Assembly: GCF_013266735.1 (NCBI RefSeq)
Contig: NZ_JABSNU010000002.1
Coordinates: 496,001 to 560,000 of the forward strand
DNA length: 64,000 bases
Direction of reading: 5' to 3'
DNA from: Pedobacter foliorum
GTDB taxonomy: Bacteria > Bacteroidota > Bacteroidia > Sphingobacteriales > Sphingobacteriaceae
Below the pieces are notes generated by a model. That model was not told the DNA's origin. It saw nothing but the letters and a program-made list of their open reading frames with translations, and searched no databases. Of the stretch, positions 51,176 through 59,275 are shown piece after piece. Numbering within the stretch: the first letter of the stretch is position 1; each line of letters begins with the position of its first letter. The position numbers were made by a program, and so were the translations under genes.

Positions 51176-52045
51176 ATGAAAAATCTAAAGGGCATTATAT
51201 GTTTAATTGCAACAAGCATATTGCTATTCAATTCGTTCTATTCTACTGCACAAAGTAAGAAGCAGAAGTCAAAAAAACCACTTGTAGTATTTGTTACCGG
51301 CGATCATGAATACAGTAGCGAAGCTACCATGCCGCTTATTGCTGCAGAACTAGAAAAAAACTACGGAATGCGCACTATCGTTCTGAAATCTTCACCTGAT
51401 TATAAATCTGAAGAGAACATTCCAGGATTGGAAGCTTTAAAAGAAGCTGATTTGGCTGTATTCTATTTGCGCTGGAGGCGTTTACCTGAAGATCAGGTAA
51501 AATACATTGATGATTATTTAAAGTCTGGCAAGCCGGTAATGGGCTTCAGAACAACTACACATGCCTTTAATTATCCGGCAGGACATCCACTTGAAAAGTG
51601 GAATGCTTTCGGTGAATTTGCATTTGGAGCGCCTCCGGGATGGGGAAAAGGTGGTCACACGCATTATGGTCATAATTCTACCACTGATGTTTCTGTTATC
51701 CCCGCTGAGGCTAAACACCCAATTTTAACTGGTGTACCTAATAATTTCCATGCTGACTCATGGTTGTATCACGTATTGCCACATTATCCTGTAAAAGGAT
51801 CTAAATGGTTGTTAATGGGTAAATCTGTTAATCCTGATAAGGCGGCAATTGATAATCCTGTTGCATGGACATGGAAAACAGCTGCTGGCGGAAGGTCATT
51901 TATGACTACACTTGGTCATCCGAAGGACTTTAATGAAGAGGGACTTCAAAGGCTTGTCATCAACGCTGTTCATTGGACTTTAAATAAACCTGTTCCAAAA
52001 AAATGGGCAGGTAAAATAGAAATGAACGTGCCTTACAGAGACTAA
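51176..52045 (+). CDS. exported ThuA-like protein
   Basis: The 289-residue protein has a signal peptide (cleavage near residue 25, after FYSTAQ) and a ThuA-like class I amidotransferase fold: LVVFVTGDHEYSSEATMPLI at the start, LKEADLAVFYLRWRRLPEDQ and YLKSGKPVMGFRTTTHAF in the middle. ThuA itself takes part in trehalose/3-keto-sugar utilisation in rhizobia, with unclear chemistry. It leads the operon and would act in the periplasm, unlike the cytosolic enzymes behind it. Confidence 0.85.
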   Translation: MKNLKGIICLIATSILLFNSFYSTAQSKKQKSKKPLVVFVTGDHEYSSEATMPLIAAELEKNYGMRTIVLKSSPDYKSEENIPGLEALKEADLAVFYLRWRRLPEDQVKYIDDYLKSGKPVMGFRTTTHAFNYPAGHPLEKWNAFGEFAFGAPPGWGKGGHTHYGHNSTTDVSVIPAEAKHPILTGVPNNFHADSWLYHVLPHYPVKGSKWLLMGKSVNPDKAAIDNPVAWTWKTAAGGRSFMTTLGHPKDFNEEGLQRLVINAVHWTLNKPVPKKWAGKIEMNVPYRD

Positions 52046-52099
52046 TGGCACAATTCTGAAACACACTTTTAAACCAAATATTACCTTACTTAATTCTTT

Positions 52100-52996
52100 A
52101 TGGAACTTTCAATACATAATTGGATGCGATCCGAAACGATAGAGACCACCATTCGCAGAGCATCCAGTCTTGGTTACACTAAACTTGAAATTGCAGGGAG
52201 TCCTGAACATTACGACACCAATCTGGTGCGAAAATTATTAAAAGAATATGGTCTATCCTGCTGGGGATCTGTTACTTTGATGCTTGAAGACCGTAATTTA
52301 CTTGCTAAAGATGAAGCCCAGAGGGCAAAATCTGTGCAGTATGTAAAAGATGTAGTCCGCATGGTAAAAGAACTTGACGGTCATATGGTTTCCGTTGTAC
52401 CTGGTACTGTCGGAAAAATAGTACCTGATGGAAGGCCAGAAGAAGAATGGCAATGGGCCGTTGATTCTTTAAAAGAGATTTACGAATACACAGAACAATC
52501 AGGAATATTAATTGGAATAGAGCCTATCAACCGGTTCGAAACCTATTTTATAAATAGAGGAGAACAGGCTTTGGCTTTGGCTCAGGCTGTTGGACCTAAC
52601 TGTGGTGTTTGTCTGGATACTTTCCATATGAACATTGAGGAGATTGATATGTTCGAAACCATCAGGAAAGCAAAAGGAAAACTGATAGGATTTCATGTTG
52701 CTGATAACAACAGAATGGCACCGGGAATGGGTAATCTGAACTGGAGAAAAATAATAGATACACTTCACGAAATAGGATATAATGAAGTGCTTTCTGTTGA
52801 GTTCTGCTCTCCATTAGATCGCACACCTGCTAATCCTTATCCAAATTCTATTGATGAAAATCCGATAGATTTATCTCCAGAGCAAAAGAAATTTTTGGAA
52901 GATCATGGCAGTACTTCAGTTTCAGAAGAGTTTTATACCATGCTTACCAGGAAATCTTTTGACACCTTATCTCAACTTATTAATAACACAAATTAA
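52100..52996 (+). CDS. D-tagatose 3-epimerase-like sugar isomerase
   Basis: The 298-residue TIM-barrel protein belongs to the xylose-isomerase-like (AP endonuclease 2) group. Its metal ligands can be placed by the ketose 3-epimerase pattern: Glu141 (GIEPINRFE), Asp173 (CLDTFHMNIEE), His199 (GFHVADNNRMAPGMG) and Glu234 (SVEFCSP), with spacings 32-26-35 close to D-tagatose 3-epimerase. The same fold also includes 3-keto-glycoside lyases, so the exact reaction is open. It lies 54 bases behind the ThuA gene. Confidence 0.85.
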   Translation: MELSIHNWMRSETIETTIRRASSLGYTKLEIAGSPEHYDTNLVRKLLKEYGLSCWGSVTLMLEDRNLLAKDEAQRAKSVQYVKDVVRMVKELDGHMVSVVPGTVGKIVPDGRPEEEWQWAVDSLKEIYEYTEQSGILIGIEPINRFETYFINRGEQALALAQAVGPNCGVCLDTFHMNIEEIDMFETIRKAKGKLIGFHVADNNRMAPGMGNLNWRKIIDTLHEIGYNEVLSVEFCSPLDRTPANPYPNSIDENPIDLSPEQKKFLEDHGSTSVSEEFYTMLTRKSFDTLSQLINNTN

Positions 52997-53014
52997 ACCA
53001 CAAAATAAACCTAA

Positions 53015-54181
53015 ATGAAAATAACAAATGTAGAAGCGTTTTGGTTGCGCTGTCCCATTCCGAAGGAAAAGCAACACTTTTCTGACTATGGTCTGCTAAC
53101 CAATTTTGACATGACTCTTGTTGTGATTACAACAGAAGACGGCCTTCAAGGCTTCGGAGAGGCTAAAGCTGCCGTAGGGTCTTCTGGCGTATGTGCATCA
53201 ATTGTAAGTTGCATAGAAAATGAGTTAAAGCCTATTTTAATGGGCAAAGACGCAAAAAATATAAATCGACTTTGGGAAGAAATGTATAATGGTACACGTG
53301 ATCATTATGCGCTTAGCAGAGGCAGAAGATTTCCAATTCTTGGAAGGAGAGGGCTTACTGTATCCGCAATGAGTGGTATAGATACTGCTTTGTGGGATTT
53401 AAAAGGTAAGGCTTTGGGTGTTCCGGTGATGGATCTGTTAGGTGGCTCTTGCCGTGATCAGATGCCTGCTTATGCAAGCGGTGGTTGGGCTGATGCAGAA
53501 AACATTGGTGCGCAATTAAATGGTTATGTAGCTAAAGGATTTAATGCAGTAAAGATGCGTGTTGGTATTATGGATCAAACGGTTCAAAACAGTATCAATC
53601 GTGTAAAAGCTGCAAGAGAAGCTCTAGGACCAAATATTAAATTGATGGCTGATGCGCACGGAACTTTTAGTGTACCTGAAGCTAAACAATTTTGCAGAGG
53701 AGTAGAAGATTGTAACCTATACTGGTTTGAAGAACCTATTAGTCCTGACAACAGACATGGAACTGCAGAAGTAAGAGCTTCTACAGCTATTCCAATTGCA
53801 GCAGGGGAAAGCGAATATACTAGTTTTGATATCCGCGACTTACTTGAAGTAAGGGCACTAGATGTACTCCAGCCTGATGCCGCCATCATTGGTGGTATTT
53901 CAGAAACCATGCGTGTAGGTCATTTGGCAAGTGTTCATCAGCTTGAATTGGCTCCTCATTGCTGGGGTTCTGCCTTCTCTTTTATGGCTGGCCTAAATGT
54001 GGCTTTTGCATCTGCAGCAGCAACAATAATTGAGTTCTCTCTAGGTGGAAATCCAATGATGTATGACTTGGTAAAAGAGCAAATAGAGGTTAAAGATGGA
54101 GTAATTGGTGCTCCAACAGCACCTGGATTAGGATTAACTCCTAATTGGGATTTCGTAAAGGAATTCAAACAGACAATTTAA
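53015..54181 (+). CDS. mandelate racemase/muconate lactonizing enzyme family protein
   Basis: The 388-residue enolase-superfamily protein has an N-terminal capping domain and a barrel with Lys180-x-Arg182 (VKMRVG), metal ligands Asp213 (MADAHGTF), Glu239 or Glu240 (WFEEP) and Glu265 (AAGESEY), and the Asp288-His315 dyad (LQPDAAIIGG, APHCWGS). This is the mandelate-racemase subgroup, most members of which dehydrate sugar acids to 2-keto-3-deoxy acids. The Arg at the second base position and His215 after the metal Asp differ from the common K-x-K and D-x-N patterns, so substrate is uncertain. Confidence 0.88.
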   Translation: MKITNVEAFWLRCPIPKEKQHFSDYGLLTNFDMTLVVITTEDGLQGFGEAKAAVGSSGVCASIVSCIENELKPILMGKDAKNINRLWEEMYNGTRDHYALSRGRRFPILGRRGLTVSAMSGIDTALWDLKGKALGVPVMDLLGGSCRDQMPAYASGGWADAENIGAQLNGYVAKGFNAVKMRVGIMDQTVQNSINRVKAAREALGPNIKLMADAHGTFSVPEAKQFCRGVEDCNLYWFEEPISPDNRHGTAEVRASTAIPIAAGESEYTSFDIRDLLEVRALDVLQPDAAIIGGISETMRVGHLASVHQLELAPHCWGSAFSFMAGLNVAFASAAATIIEFSLGGNPMMYDLVKEQIEVKDGVIGAPTAPGLGLTPNWDFVKEFKQTI

Positions 54182-54216
54182 AATAGGTAATTAAATAGTA
54201 TTAAAAATATTTAGAT

Positions 54217-54702
54217 ATGGCACGTGCAGTAAAAATTAATCACGTTACACTAATTGTAAACAACCTGGAAAAAGCAGGCGAATTCTATCAAAATGAACTA
54301 GGCTTAGAACCACTTGCAGCATTTAGGTTTGACTACCCGGTTATGTTTTTCAAATTTAATGATGAGCAACAATTGCATCTTTCTGAATGGGAAGATACTA
54401 CTTCCTTCCGTGGACACATCTGTGTTCAGGTTGATGACTTTAACAGCATTTTCTTCCGTATGAAAGAACTTAATGTTATTGATGTAAAACCTTGGGGTAA
54501 GGTAAGACAGTTACCTGACGGTGCTATGCAAATGTTTGTGCGTGACCCAGCCGGTAATCTTGTAGAGATTTCTTCGACTCCGGGAGGTGACGTTGATCCA
54601 TTGATATTTGAAGATGAGTTTTATGAAGAAGGCTTGTACATTTCGAATAGGAATGATTTTAGAGGGTATAGATCAGATGATGCCACTTTATATCATAAAT
54701 AG
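54217..54702 (+). CDS. VOC (glyoxalase/extradiol dioxygenase fold) protein
   Basis: The 161-residue protein has one full VOC unit: INHVTLIVNNLEKAGEFYQN with His9, LHLSEWEDTTSFRGHICVQV and FVRDPAGNLVEI with the C-terminal Glu as metal ligands of the family. Such proteins include lactoylglutathione lyases, epimerases and dioxygenases. The position in a sugar operon suggests an isomerase or lyase role; this is inference. The dehydrogenase follows after 3 bases. Confidence 0.87.
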   Translation: MARAVKINHVTLIVNNLEKAGEFYQNELGLEPLAAFRFDYPVMFFKFNDEQQLHLSEWEDTTSFRGHICVQVDDFNSIFFRMKELNVIDVKPWGKVRQLPDGAMQMFVRDPAGNLVEISSTPGGDVDPLIFEDEFYEEGLYISNRNDFRGYRSDDATLYHK

Positions 54703-54705
54703 CCA

Positions 54706-55665
54706 ATGAAGAAAAACGTTTTATTGCTTGAAACGATTGCAGATGATGCATTAACGATTCTTGAGGAGCATGTAAATGTATTGACCGGATATGATGAGGC
54801 CTCTTTAATTGAGGTCTTGAAAAATCCTGAGATACATGCTGTTATAACCCGTGGGAAAGGACAGATAGATAAAGCATTAATGGAAGCCTGTCCGGCCTTA
54901 CTCATAGCTGCAAGGTGTGGCGTTGGTTTGGATAATGTTGATGTTCAGGAAGCTACCAATAGAAATATTATGGTAATAAATGCTCCTGGCTCAAATGCAG
55001 CTACCATTGCGGAACATAGTTTGTCATTAATGTTGATGCTGATGCGCAATATGTATGAATCTGTTTCTCAGGTTAAACAGGATAACTGGAATTGGCGTAA
55101 TCAATACGCTGGTGACGAGTTGAATGGGAAAACGCTTGGGATTTTGGGAATGGGAAATATTGGTAAACGTGTAGCTAAACTTGGCGAGGCTTTTGGAATG
55201 AATGTTCTGTACTGGAGCAGGTCTCCTCAGGATCTTCCATATACGTATTTATCAATGAATGAGGTATTACAGCAGTCAGATGTAGTTAGTCTTCATTTAC
55301 CATTTACAAAGGAAACAGGAACAATAATAGGAGAGGAACAACTTGCTTTAATGAAGCCTAATTCTTTACTGATTAATACTGCCAGAGGCGCTCTTATTGA
55401 TCATGAAGCTCTTTTAAAGGCGCTTAATGATAAAAAGATTTCTGGGTTTGCTGCTGATGTTTTACCTGAAGAACCTCCGGTTCCAGGTTTCCCGATCTTG
55501 CACCATTTAAGAGCATTGGTTACTCCGCATTCTGGTAGCCTTACAGCTTCAACATACAGACAGATGTGTGTGCTTACTGTAAAAAATGTAGTTGCCGTAC
55601 TTAAAGGTGAAACCCATGATGCCAAAAGCATATTTAATTATAAAGCACTTAAAGAGCGCGTTTAA
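54706..55665 (+). CDS. D-2-hydroxyacid dehydrogenase (SerA-like)
   Basis: The 319-residue NAD(H) enzyme has the Rossmann motif GMGNIG (148-153) and the catalytic set Arg227 (INTARGALID), Glu255/Glu256 (DVLPEEPPV) and His275 (TPHSG). There is no ACT domain, so it is not a full regulatory SerA. It likely interconverts a 2-keto acid and a 2-hydroxy acid in the pathway. It ends the operon and is followed by a strong terminator and by repeats. Confidence 0.9.
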   Translation: MKKNVLLLETIADDALTILEEHVNVLTGYDEASLIEVLKNPEIHAVITRGKGQIDKALMEACPALLIAARCGVGLDNVDVQEATNRNIMVINAPGSNAATIAEHSLSLMLMLMRNMYESVSQVKQDNWNWRNQYAGDELNGKTLGILGMGNIGKRVAKLGEAFGMNVLYWSRSPQDLPYTYLSMNEVLQQSDVVSLHLPFTKETGTIIGEEQLALMKPNSLLINTARGALIDHEALLKALNDKKISGFAADVLPEEPPVPGFPILHHLRALVTPHSGSLTASTYRQMCVLTVKNVVAVLKGETHDAKSIFNYKALKERV

Positions 55666-55686
55666 AAGGGCGAAATTAAGCTTATT

Positions 55687-55723
55687 AAAAAAGGAATGCC
55701 GGCAAAGCCGGCATTCCTTTTTT
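55687..55723 (+). terminator. strong operon terminator
   Basis: The arms contain AAGGAATGCCGGC and GCCGGCATTCCTT, extended by A and T runs to about 17 bp, with a 3-base AAA loop and a T tail. Confidence 0.92.
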
Positions 55724-55729
55724 TTATTC

Positions 55730-55813
55730 GTCATTGGTAATTTACTTCAGAATCCCTCACTTACTATTTCTAGGGCTTGCCTGTGAGAGGTTCTGAAGTA
55801 AATTACCAATGAC
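55730..55813. repeat. intergenic inverted-repeat element B
   Basis: Perfect 23-base arms (55730-55752 beginning GTCATTGGTAATTTACTT, and 55791-55813) continue as an imperfect stem to about 31 bp around a central loop. The element follows the outline of element A (GTCAT, then AATTTA, then TTCAG) with many base changes that are mirrored in the other arm. Confidence 0.88.
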
Positions 55814-55845
55814 AGATTGTTTTTTAAACACTCTGCTAATGCGTT

Positions 55846-55927
55846 CGTCATGCCGCCGAAGGGCGGTATCTCGCACTAGCAAGGTTTCCTTTCTCTTGTG
55901 AGGTCCTGAAATAAATTCAGGATAACG
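55846..55927 (-). repeat. intergenic repeat element C (hybrid of element A)
   Basis: Read on the minus strand, 55870-55927 matches the left arm and loop of element A in 54 of 58 positions. The expected right arm is replaced by a different end, ATACCGCCCTTCGGCGGCAT, ending with the shared GACG and carrying its own small hairpin (CCGCC-GAAG-GGCGG). The element thus cannot form the long stem of A. Confidence 0.85.
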
Positions 55928-56004
55928 ATCGCTTAAACAATTGTCATTACCGCTTTTTTGTATTTTTTCCAATGCTAGGCTCTCAGAATGACGATTGATC
56001 AATA

Positions 56005-59000
56005 CTACTTTTCTAAAGGATGTTGTTTTAACAATTCAGCAGGGGAATAAAATCCTGTTTTACTTTTGGTTGCATTTCTCACTTGTTTAACCTTGGCAGG
56101 AGATACCGCAGATGCCTGATTGCCAAATGAATTTCTTACATAAGTTAATACAGCAGCTACTTCTTCATCTTTTAGCATACCTCCAAAAGGAGTCATTGGG
56201 ACCTGGCCAGCGTATTTTTTTCCTTTAACTTCAATTGGTCCTTGTAAACCTTTTAACACCAGTTTAATTAAACGATCCTGACTGCCAGTAACCCATGCTG
56301 ATCCTGAAATTGGAGGGAAACCAGATGATGGTAAACCTTTTCCGTCTGCTTGGTGGCAGGTAATACAAAAGCCTTCTCTGGCAAATATTGCTTTCCCTTT
56401 TACATACAGATTTTTTTCAGTACCACTAAGTACTGTGGTAAGCTTTTCTTCTTTTTTCTCTCCAACCGATCTCCCGTTTAAGTGTGCTATAGCAGTTTCA
56501 TAAGCAGGTTTCATCCAATCATCAAGAGGCTTTTTGCCTGCTTCCATCTCAATAGGTAATGCTATTTCCTTTGGTAACCATGATGCGGCCGCAATCACTT
56601 CAAGGCGAACCCTGCCATGCTCATCACTGGCAGCCTGCATTAATAAATCTGCCTGATCTGCTACTTGGTGCCCTGTATATCTTAATACCCTTACAGCAGC
56701 TGCTCTTGCATGAAAATCCTTTGCTTTTAACATCTGTTTAAGTAATTGTACATCTACTTTATTAAGTCCCCAGGTTACCCAAAGCGCTTCTAAAACGTTG
56801 TGCTCATATCTTGGGTCATTTTTATCCAATTTGGCTACCCATGATTTCACCTGAGGAAGAACATCTGCAGCTTTACGACCACGTAACTCAGATCGGGTAC
56901 GTGAACGGGCTCTATCTTCCGGTAATTTAAGGTTGTCCAGTAATTCAGGAATACTTGCATCAGCAATTTTTGGTGCTTTTATCAAAGGACGAGAAGGGTA
57001 GGTGATTCTGTAGATCCGACCGTGTACATGATCCCTTAGCGGATCACGGGCATTGTGCTGCATGTGGCCAATCAAAATGTTATGCCAATCTGCAACATAC
57101 AAAGAACCATCAGGTGCAAACTCCAAATCCACTGGTCTAAAGTTTTTATCTTCAGCTATCAGTAAATCCTGTCTGTGTTTGCTCTTATAACCAGTGCCTT
57201 CATCAACAAGAGTATGTTCTTTAGTGCCTAAGAAACCGATGGTGTTATTGATTAGAAAATCACCTTGCAGTTCTTCAGGAAAATGGCGACTGGAAACAAA
57301 CTCCAAACCGGAAGTAGGACGAACACGGTGTTCAGGCTGAAGCAAATCTCTTGATTTCTCCGTAAATACACCATATCGTGGTTTTACAGAAACGGGTAAC
57401 ATCCAGCAAACATCAGGACTTGACGTTTCCGCATAGAAATTCTGTCCCCATTGGTCAAATGCAATACCCCATGGATTTGGAACGTATGGTTGGGCAGTAC
57501 GTTCTAAAAGATGGCGCTGTGGACTGTAACGATAAAAACCACCATTAGTAGCTCTAACTGGGCCATAAGATGTTTCTACATTGGTGTGCAAGAATACACC
57601 TTCACCCATATATATAGCTCCAGAAGGGTCAGTGGTAAAGGCGTGGATATTATGATGGGTATCATGATCATCGAAACCACTCAAAAGAATTTCTCTTTTG
57701 TCAGCTTTACCGTCACCATCTGTGTCTTTTAAGAGCATAAAGTTTGTTCCCTGCGAAAGGTAAACCCCTTCGGCAGTAATTTCAAATCCTAGTGGAAGAT
57801 GTAAGCCGTCAGCAAAAGTTGTTTGTTTGTCGGCTTTACCATCATTATCTGTATCTTCTAATATAATTAGCTTATCATTTGGTTTAGCATCCCCAGGTCT
57901 ATAATGAGGATAGCTAGGCATTGTTGCCACCCATAGGCGACCTTTATTGTCGAAGGTGATTTGGCAAGGATTAGCCAGATCAGGGAACTCCTTTTCTGAA
58001 GCAAAAAGCTCTATTTTAAATCCTGGTGCTACTTTAAGTTTACTCAGTGCTTCCTGACCGTATAGATACCTCAAACTGCCATTGTTTCCTGGAGTATAAT
58101 TGGTTTTGACTACAGGGGGAGGAGTTGTGTTTTTATCAGCAGCAACAAGATCCATTTTTTCGCCATTTATAGCCTTCCAAATAGCTGTATCTCTTATCGC
58201 TGTCATTTCGCGGAGCCTTTTAATTTCTGCAGGATAGTTATCTGGTCCGAATGGATCATATCTGCGCCCGTAAGCATGTACCCCATTTGGGATTTTAAAG
58301 TCATTATGCCAAGTCCAGTTTTTCTCATGAACAGCAGCATTAACAAGAGCTTTGTTTTTCTCTGATTTTATAGAAACTTTGCCAAAAATCTGATCGGCCA
58401 ATAAAGGTGCAAAACGTGCGTACCCTTCATCACTTAGCTGTGAACCATCTATTGTGATAAACTTTTCAGATGAATCAAACCAATTCTTGGTAGGTGAATA
58501 GGCATCAACAAAATGTACATTATTCTTTGCTGTAATTTCTTTCATCGCATCTGCATATAGAGACAGGTTAATATTCTCCTGTTTTCCATTAGGCAAATCA
58601 AATTGTTTAGATAAATCTTCGAAAGCGATTGGTGAGACTATAGCAAGTTGTGGTGCAGAAATGCCATTGTACTGTTGTTTTAGTGTATGTTTTATAAAAG
58701 CATCAAGTTCAGCCTTATAGTTTTCCAGACCTTTTGGCCCTTCAAAAGATTCGTTATATCCAAAGAAAGCGATAACTACATCGGCTTTGAGTCTGGTAAG
58801 CCATTGATCTTCGGTTTCAAAATGTCCTTGACTATCTGAGTTATTAGCCAATTCAGTCTGAAATTTTTCGGCTCCAGGGAAAGCCCATGGAGAATTTCTG
58901 CTGGCATGTGGTCGGAAACCGGGAGTGTTTCCACCATCGCACATGTTTCTAATATAGAGGTTGAAGTCGGGATATCGTAAGTGCATCTCTGTTTCGAAAT

Positions 59001-59178
59001 GTCCATAGTTTAGCATTCTTGAGCCCAGGTTGTTTCCTATAAGGACAATGTGTGCTCCCTTTTTTAATTGGAGGGAAGTTGTGTTTGGAGGGGTAAATTG
59101 CAGGGTTAAGAGCGCAATTACCACACCCGCCAAAATTGTAAGAGTAACATTAGTTCTCCTTTTTGCGAATCTGATCAT
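56005..59178 (-). CDS. secreted SGNH-like / PVC-type dehydrogenase / cytochrome c fusion
   Basis: The 1057-residue protein has an N-terminal hydrophobic signal or anchor (residues 11-29), an SGNH-hydrolase-like domain (43-265) with a degenerate active site (Gly48-Asn49-Asn50 and Asp244-x-x-Gln247), a PVC-type membrane-bound dehydrogenase propeller (about 375-745; FDNKGRLWVATMPSYPHYRP, EDTDNDGKADKQTTF), HEAT-like repeats (about 750-900) and a cytochrome c domain with haem site 938-942 (CITCH) and axial Met995. It should oxidise a substrate outside the cytoplasm and pass electrons to haem. It is convergent with the sugar operon. Confidence 0.88.
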   Translation of the reverse strand: MIRFAKRRTNVTLTILAGVVIALLTLQFTPPNTTSLQLKKGAHIVLIGNNLGSRMLNYGHFETEMHLRYPDFNLYIRNMCDGGNTPGFRPHASRNSPWAFPGAEKFQTELANNSDSQGHFETEDQWLTRLKADVVIAFFGYNESFEGPKGLENYKAELDAFIKHTLKQQYNGISAPQLAIVSPIAFEDLSKQFDLPNGKQENINLSLYADAMKEITAKNNVHFVDAYSPTKNWFDSSEKFITIDGSQLSDEGYARFAPLLADQIFGKVSIKSEKNKALVNAAVHEKNWTWHNDFKIPNGVHAYGRRYDPFGPDNYPAEIKRLREMTAIRDTAIWKAINGEKMDLVAADKNTTPPPVVKTNYTPGNNGSLRYLYGQEALSKLKVAPGFKIELFASEKEFPDLANPCQITFDNKGRLWVATMPSYPHYRPGDAKPNDKLIILEDTDNDGKADKQTTFADGLHLPLGFEITAEGVYLSQGTNFMLLKDTDGDGKADKREILLSGFDDHDTHHNIHAFTTDPSGAIYMGEGVFLHTNVETSYGPVRATNGGFYRYSPQRHLLERTAQPYVPNPWGIAFDQWGQNFYAETSSPDVCWMLPVSVKPRYGVFTEKSRDLLQPEHRVRPTSGLEFVSSRHFPEELQGDFLINNTIGFLGTKEHTLVDEGTGYKSKHRQDLLIAEDKNFRPVDLEFAPDGSLYVADWHNILIGHMQHNARDPLRDHVHGRIYRITYPSRPLIKAPKIADASIPELLDNLKLPEDRARSRTRSELRGRKAADVLPQVKSWVAKLDKNDPRYEHNVLEALWVTWGLNKVDVQLLKQMLKAKDFHARAAAVRVLRYTGHQVADQADLLMQAASDEHGRVRLEVIAAASWLPKEIALPIEMEAGKKPLDDWMKPAYETAIAHLNGRSVGEKKEEKLTTVLSGTEKNLYVKGKAIFAREGFCITCHQADGKGLPSSGFPPISGSAWVTGSQDRLIKLVLKGLQGPIEVKGKKYAGQVPMTPFGGMLKDEEVAAVLTYVRNSFGNQASAVSPAKVKQVRNATKSKTGFYSPAELLKQHPLEK

Positions 59179-59275
59179 TTAATAAAATATTATACCTAAC
59201 AAATAATAAATATAACTTTAAGCTAAAGAACCTCACCGAACTTTATGTAACTTCTTTGTGGTATTTGTTCGCTAT

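Noticed and set aside
53584..53910. 108-codon minus-strand frame
   Set aside because: It is antisense to the conserved active-site region of the enolase-superfamily gene.
55943..55992. Possible fourth repeat element with GTCATT and AATGAC ends
   Set aside because: Only six bases pair and the interior shows no symmetry; it could be a decayed element but the evidence is too thin.
55592..56002. Two overlapping frames of 64 and 81 codons
   Set aside because: They run through the terminator and the inverted-repeat elements B and C, and the encoded peptides simply translate the repeats.
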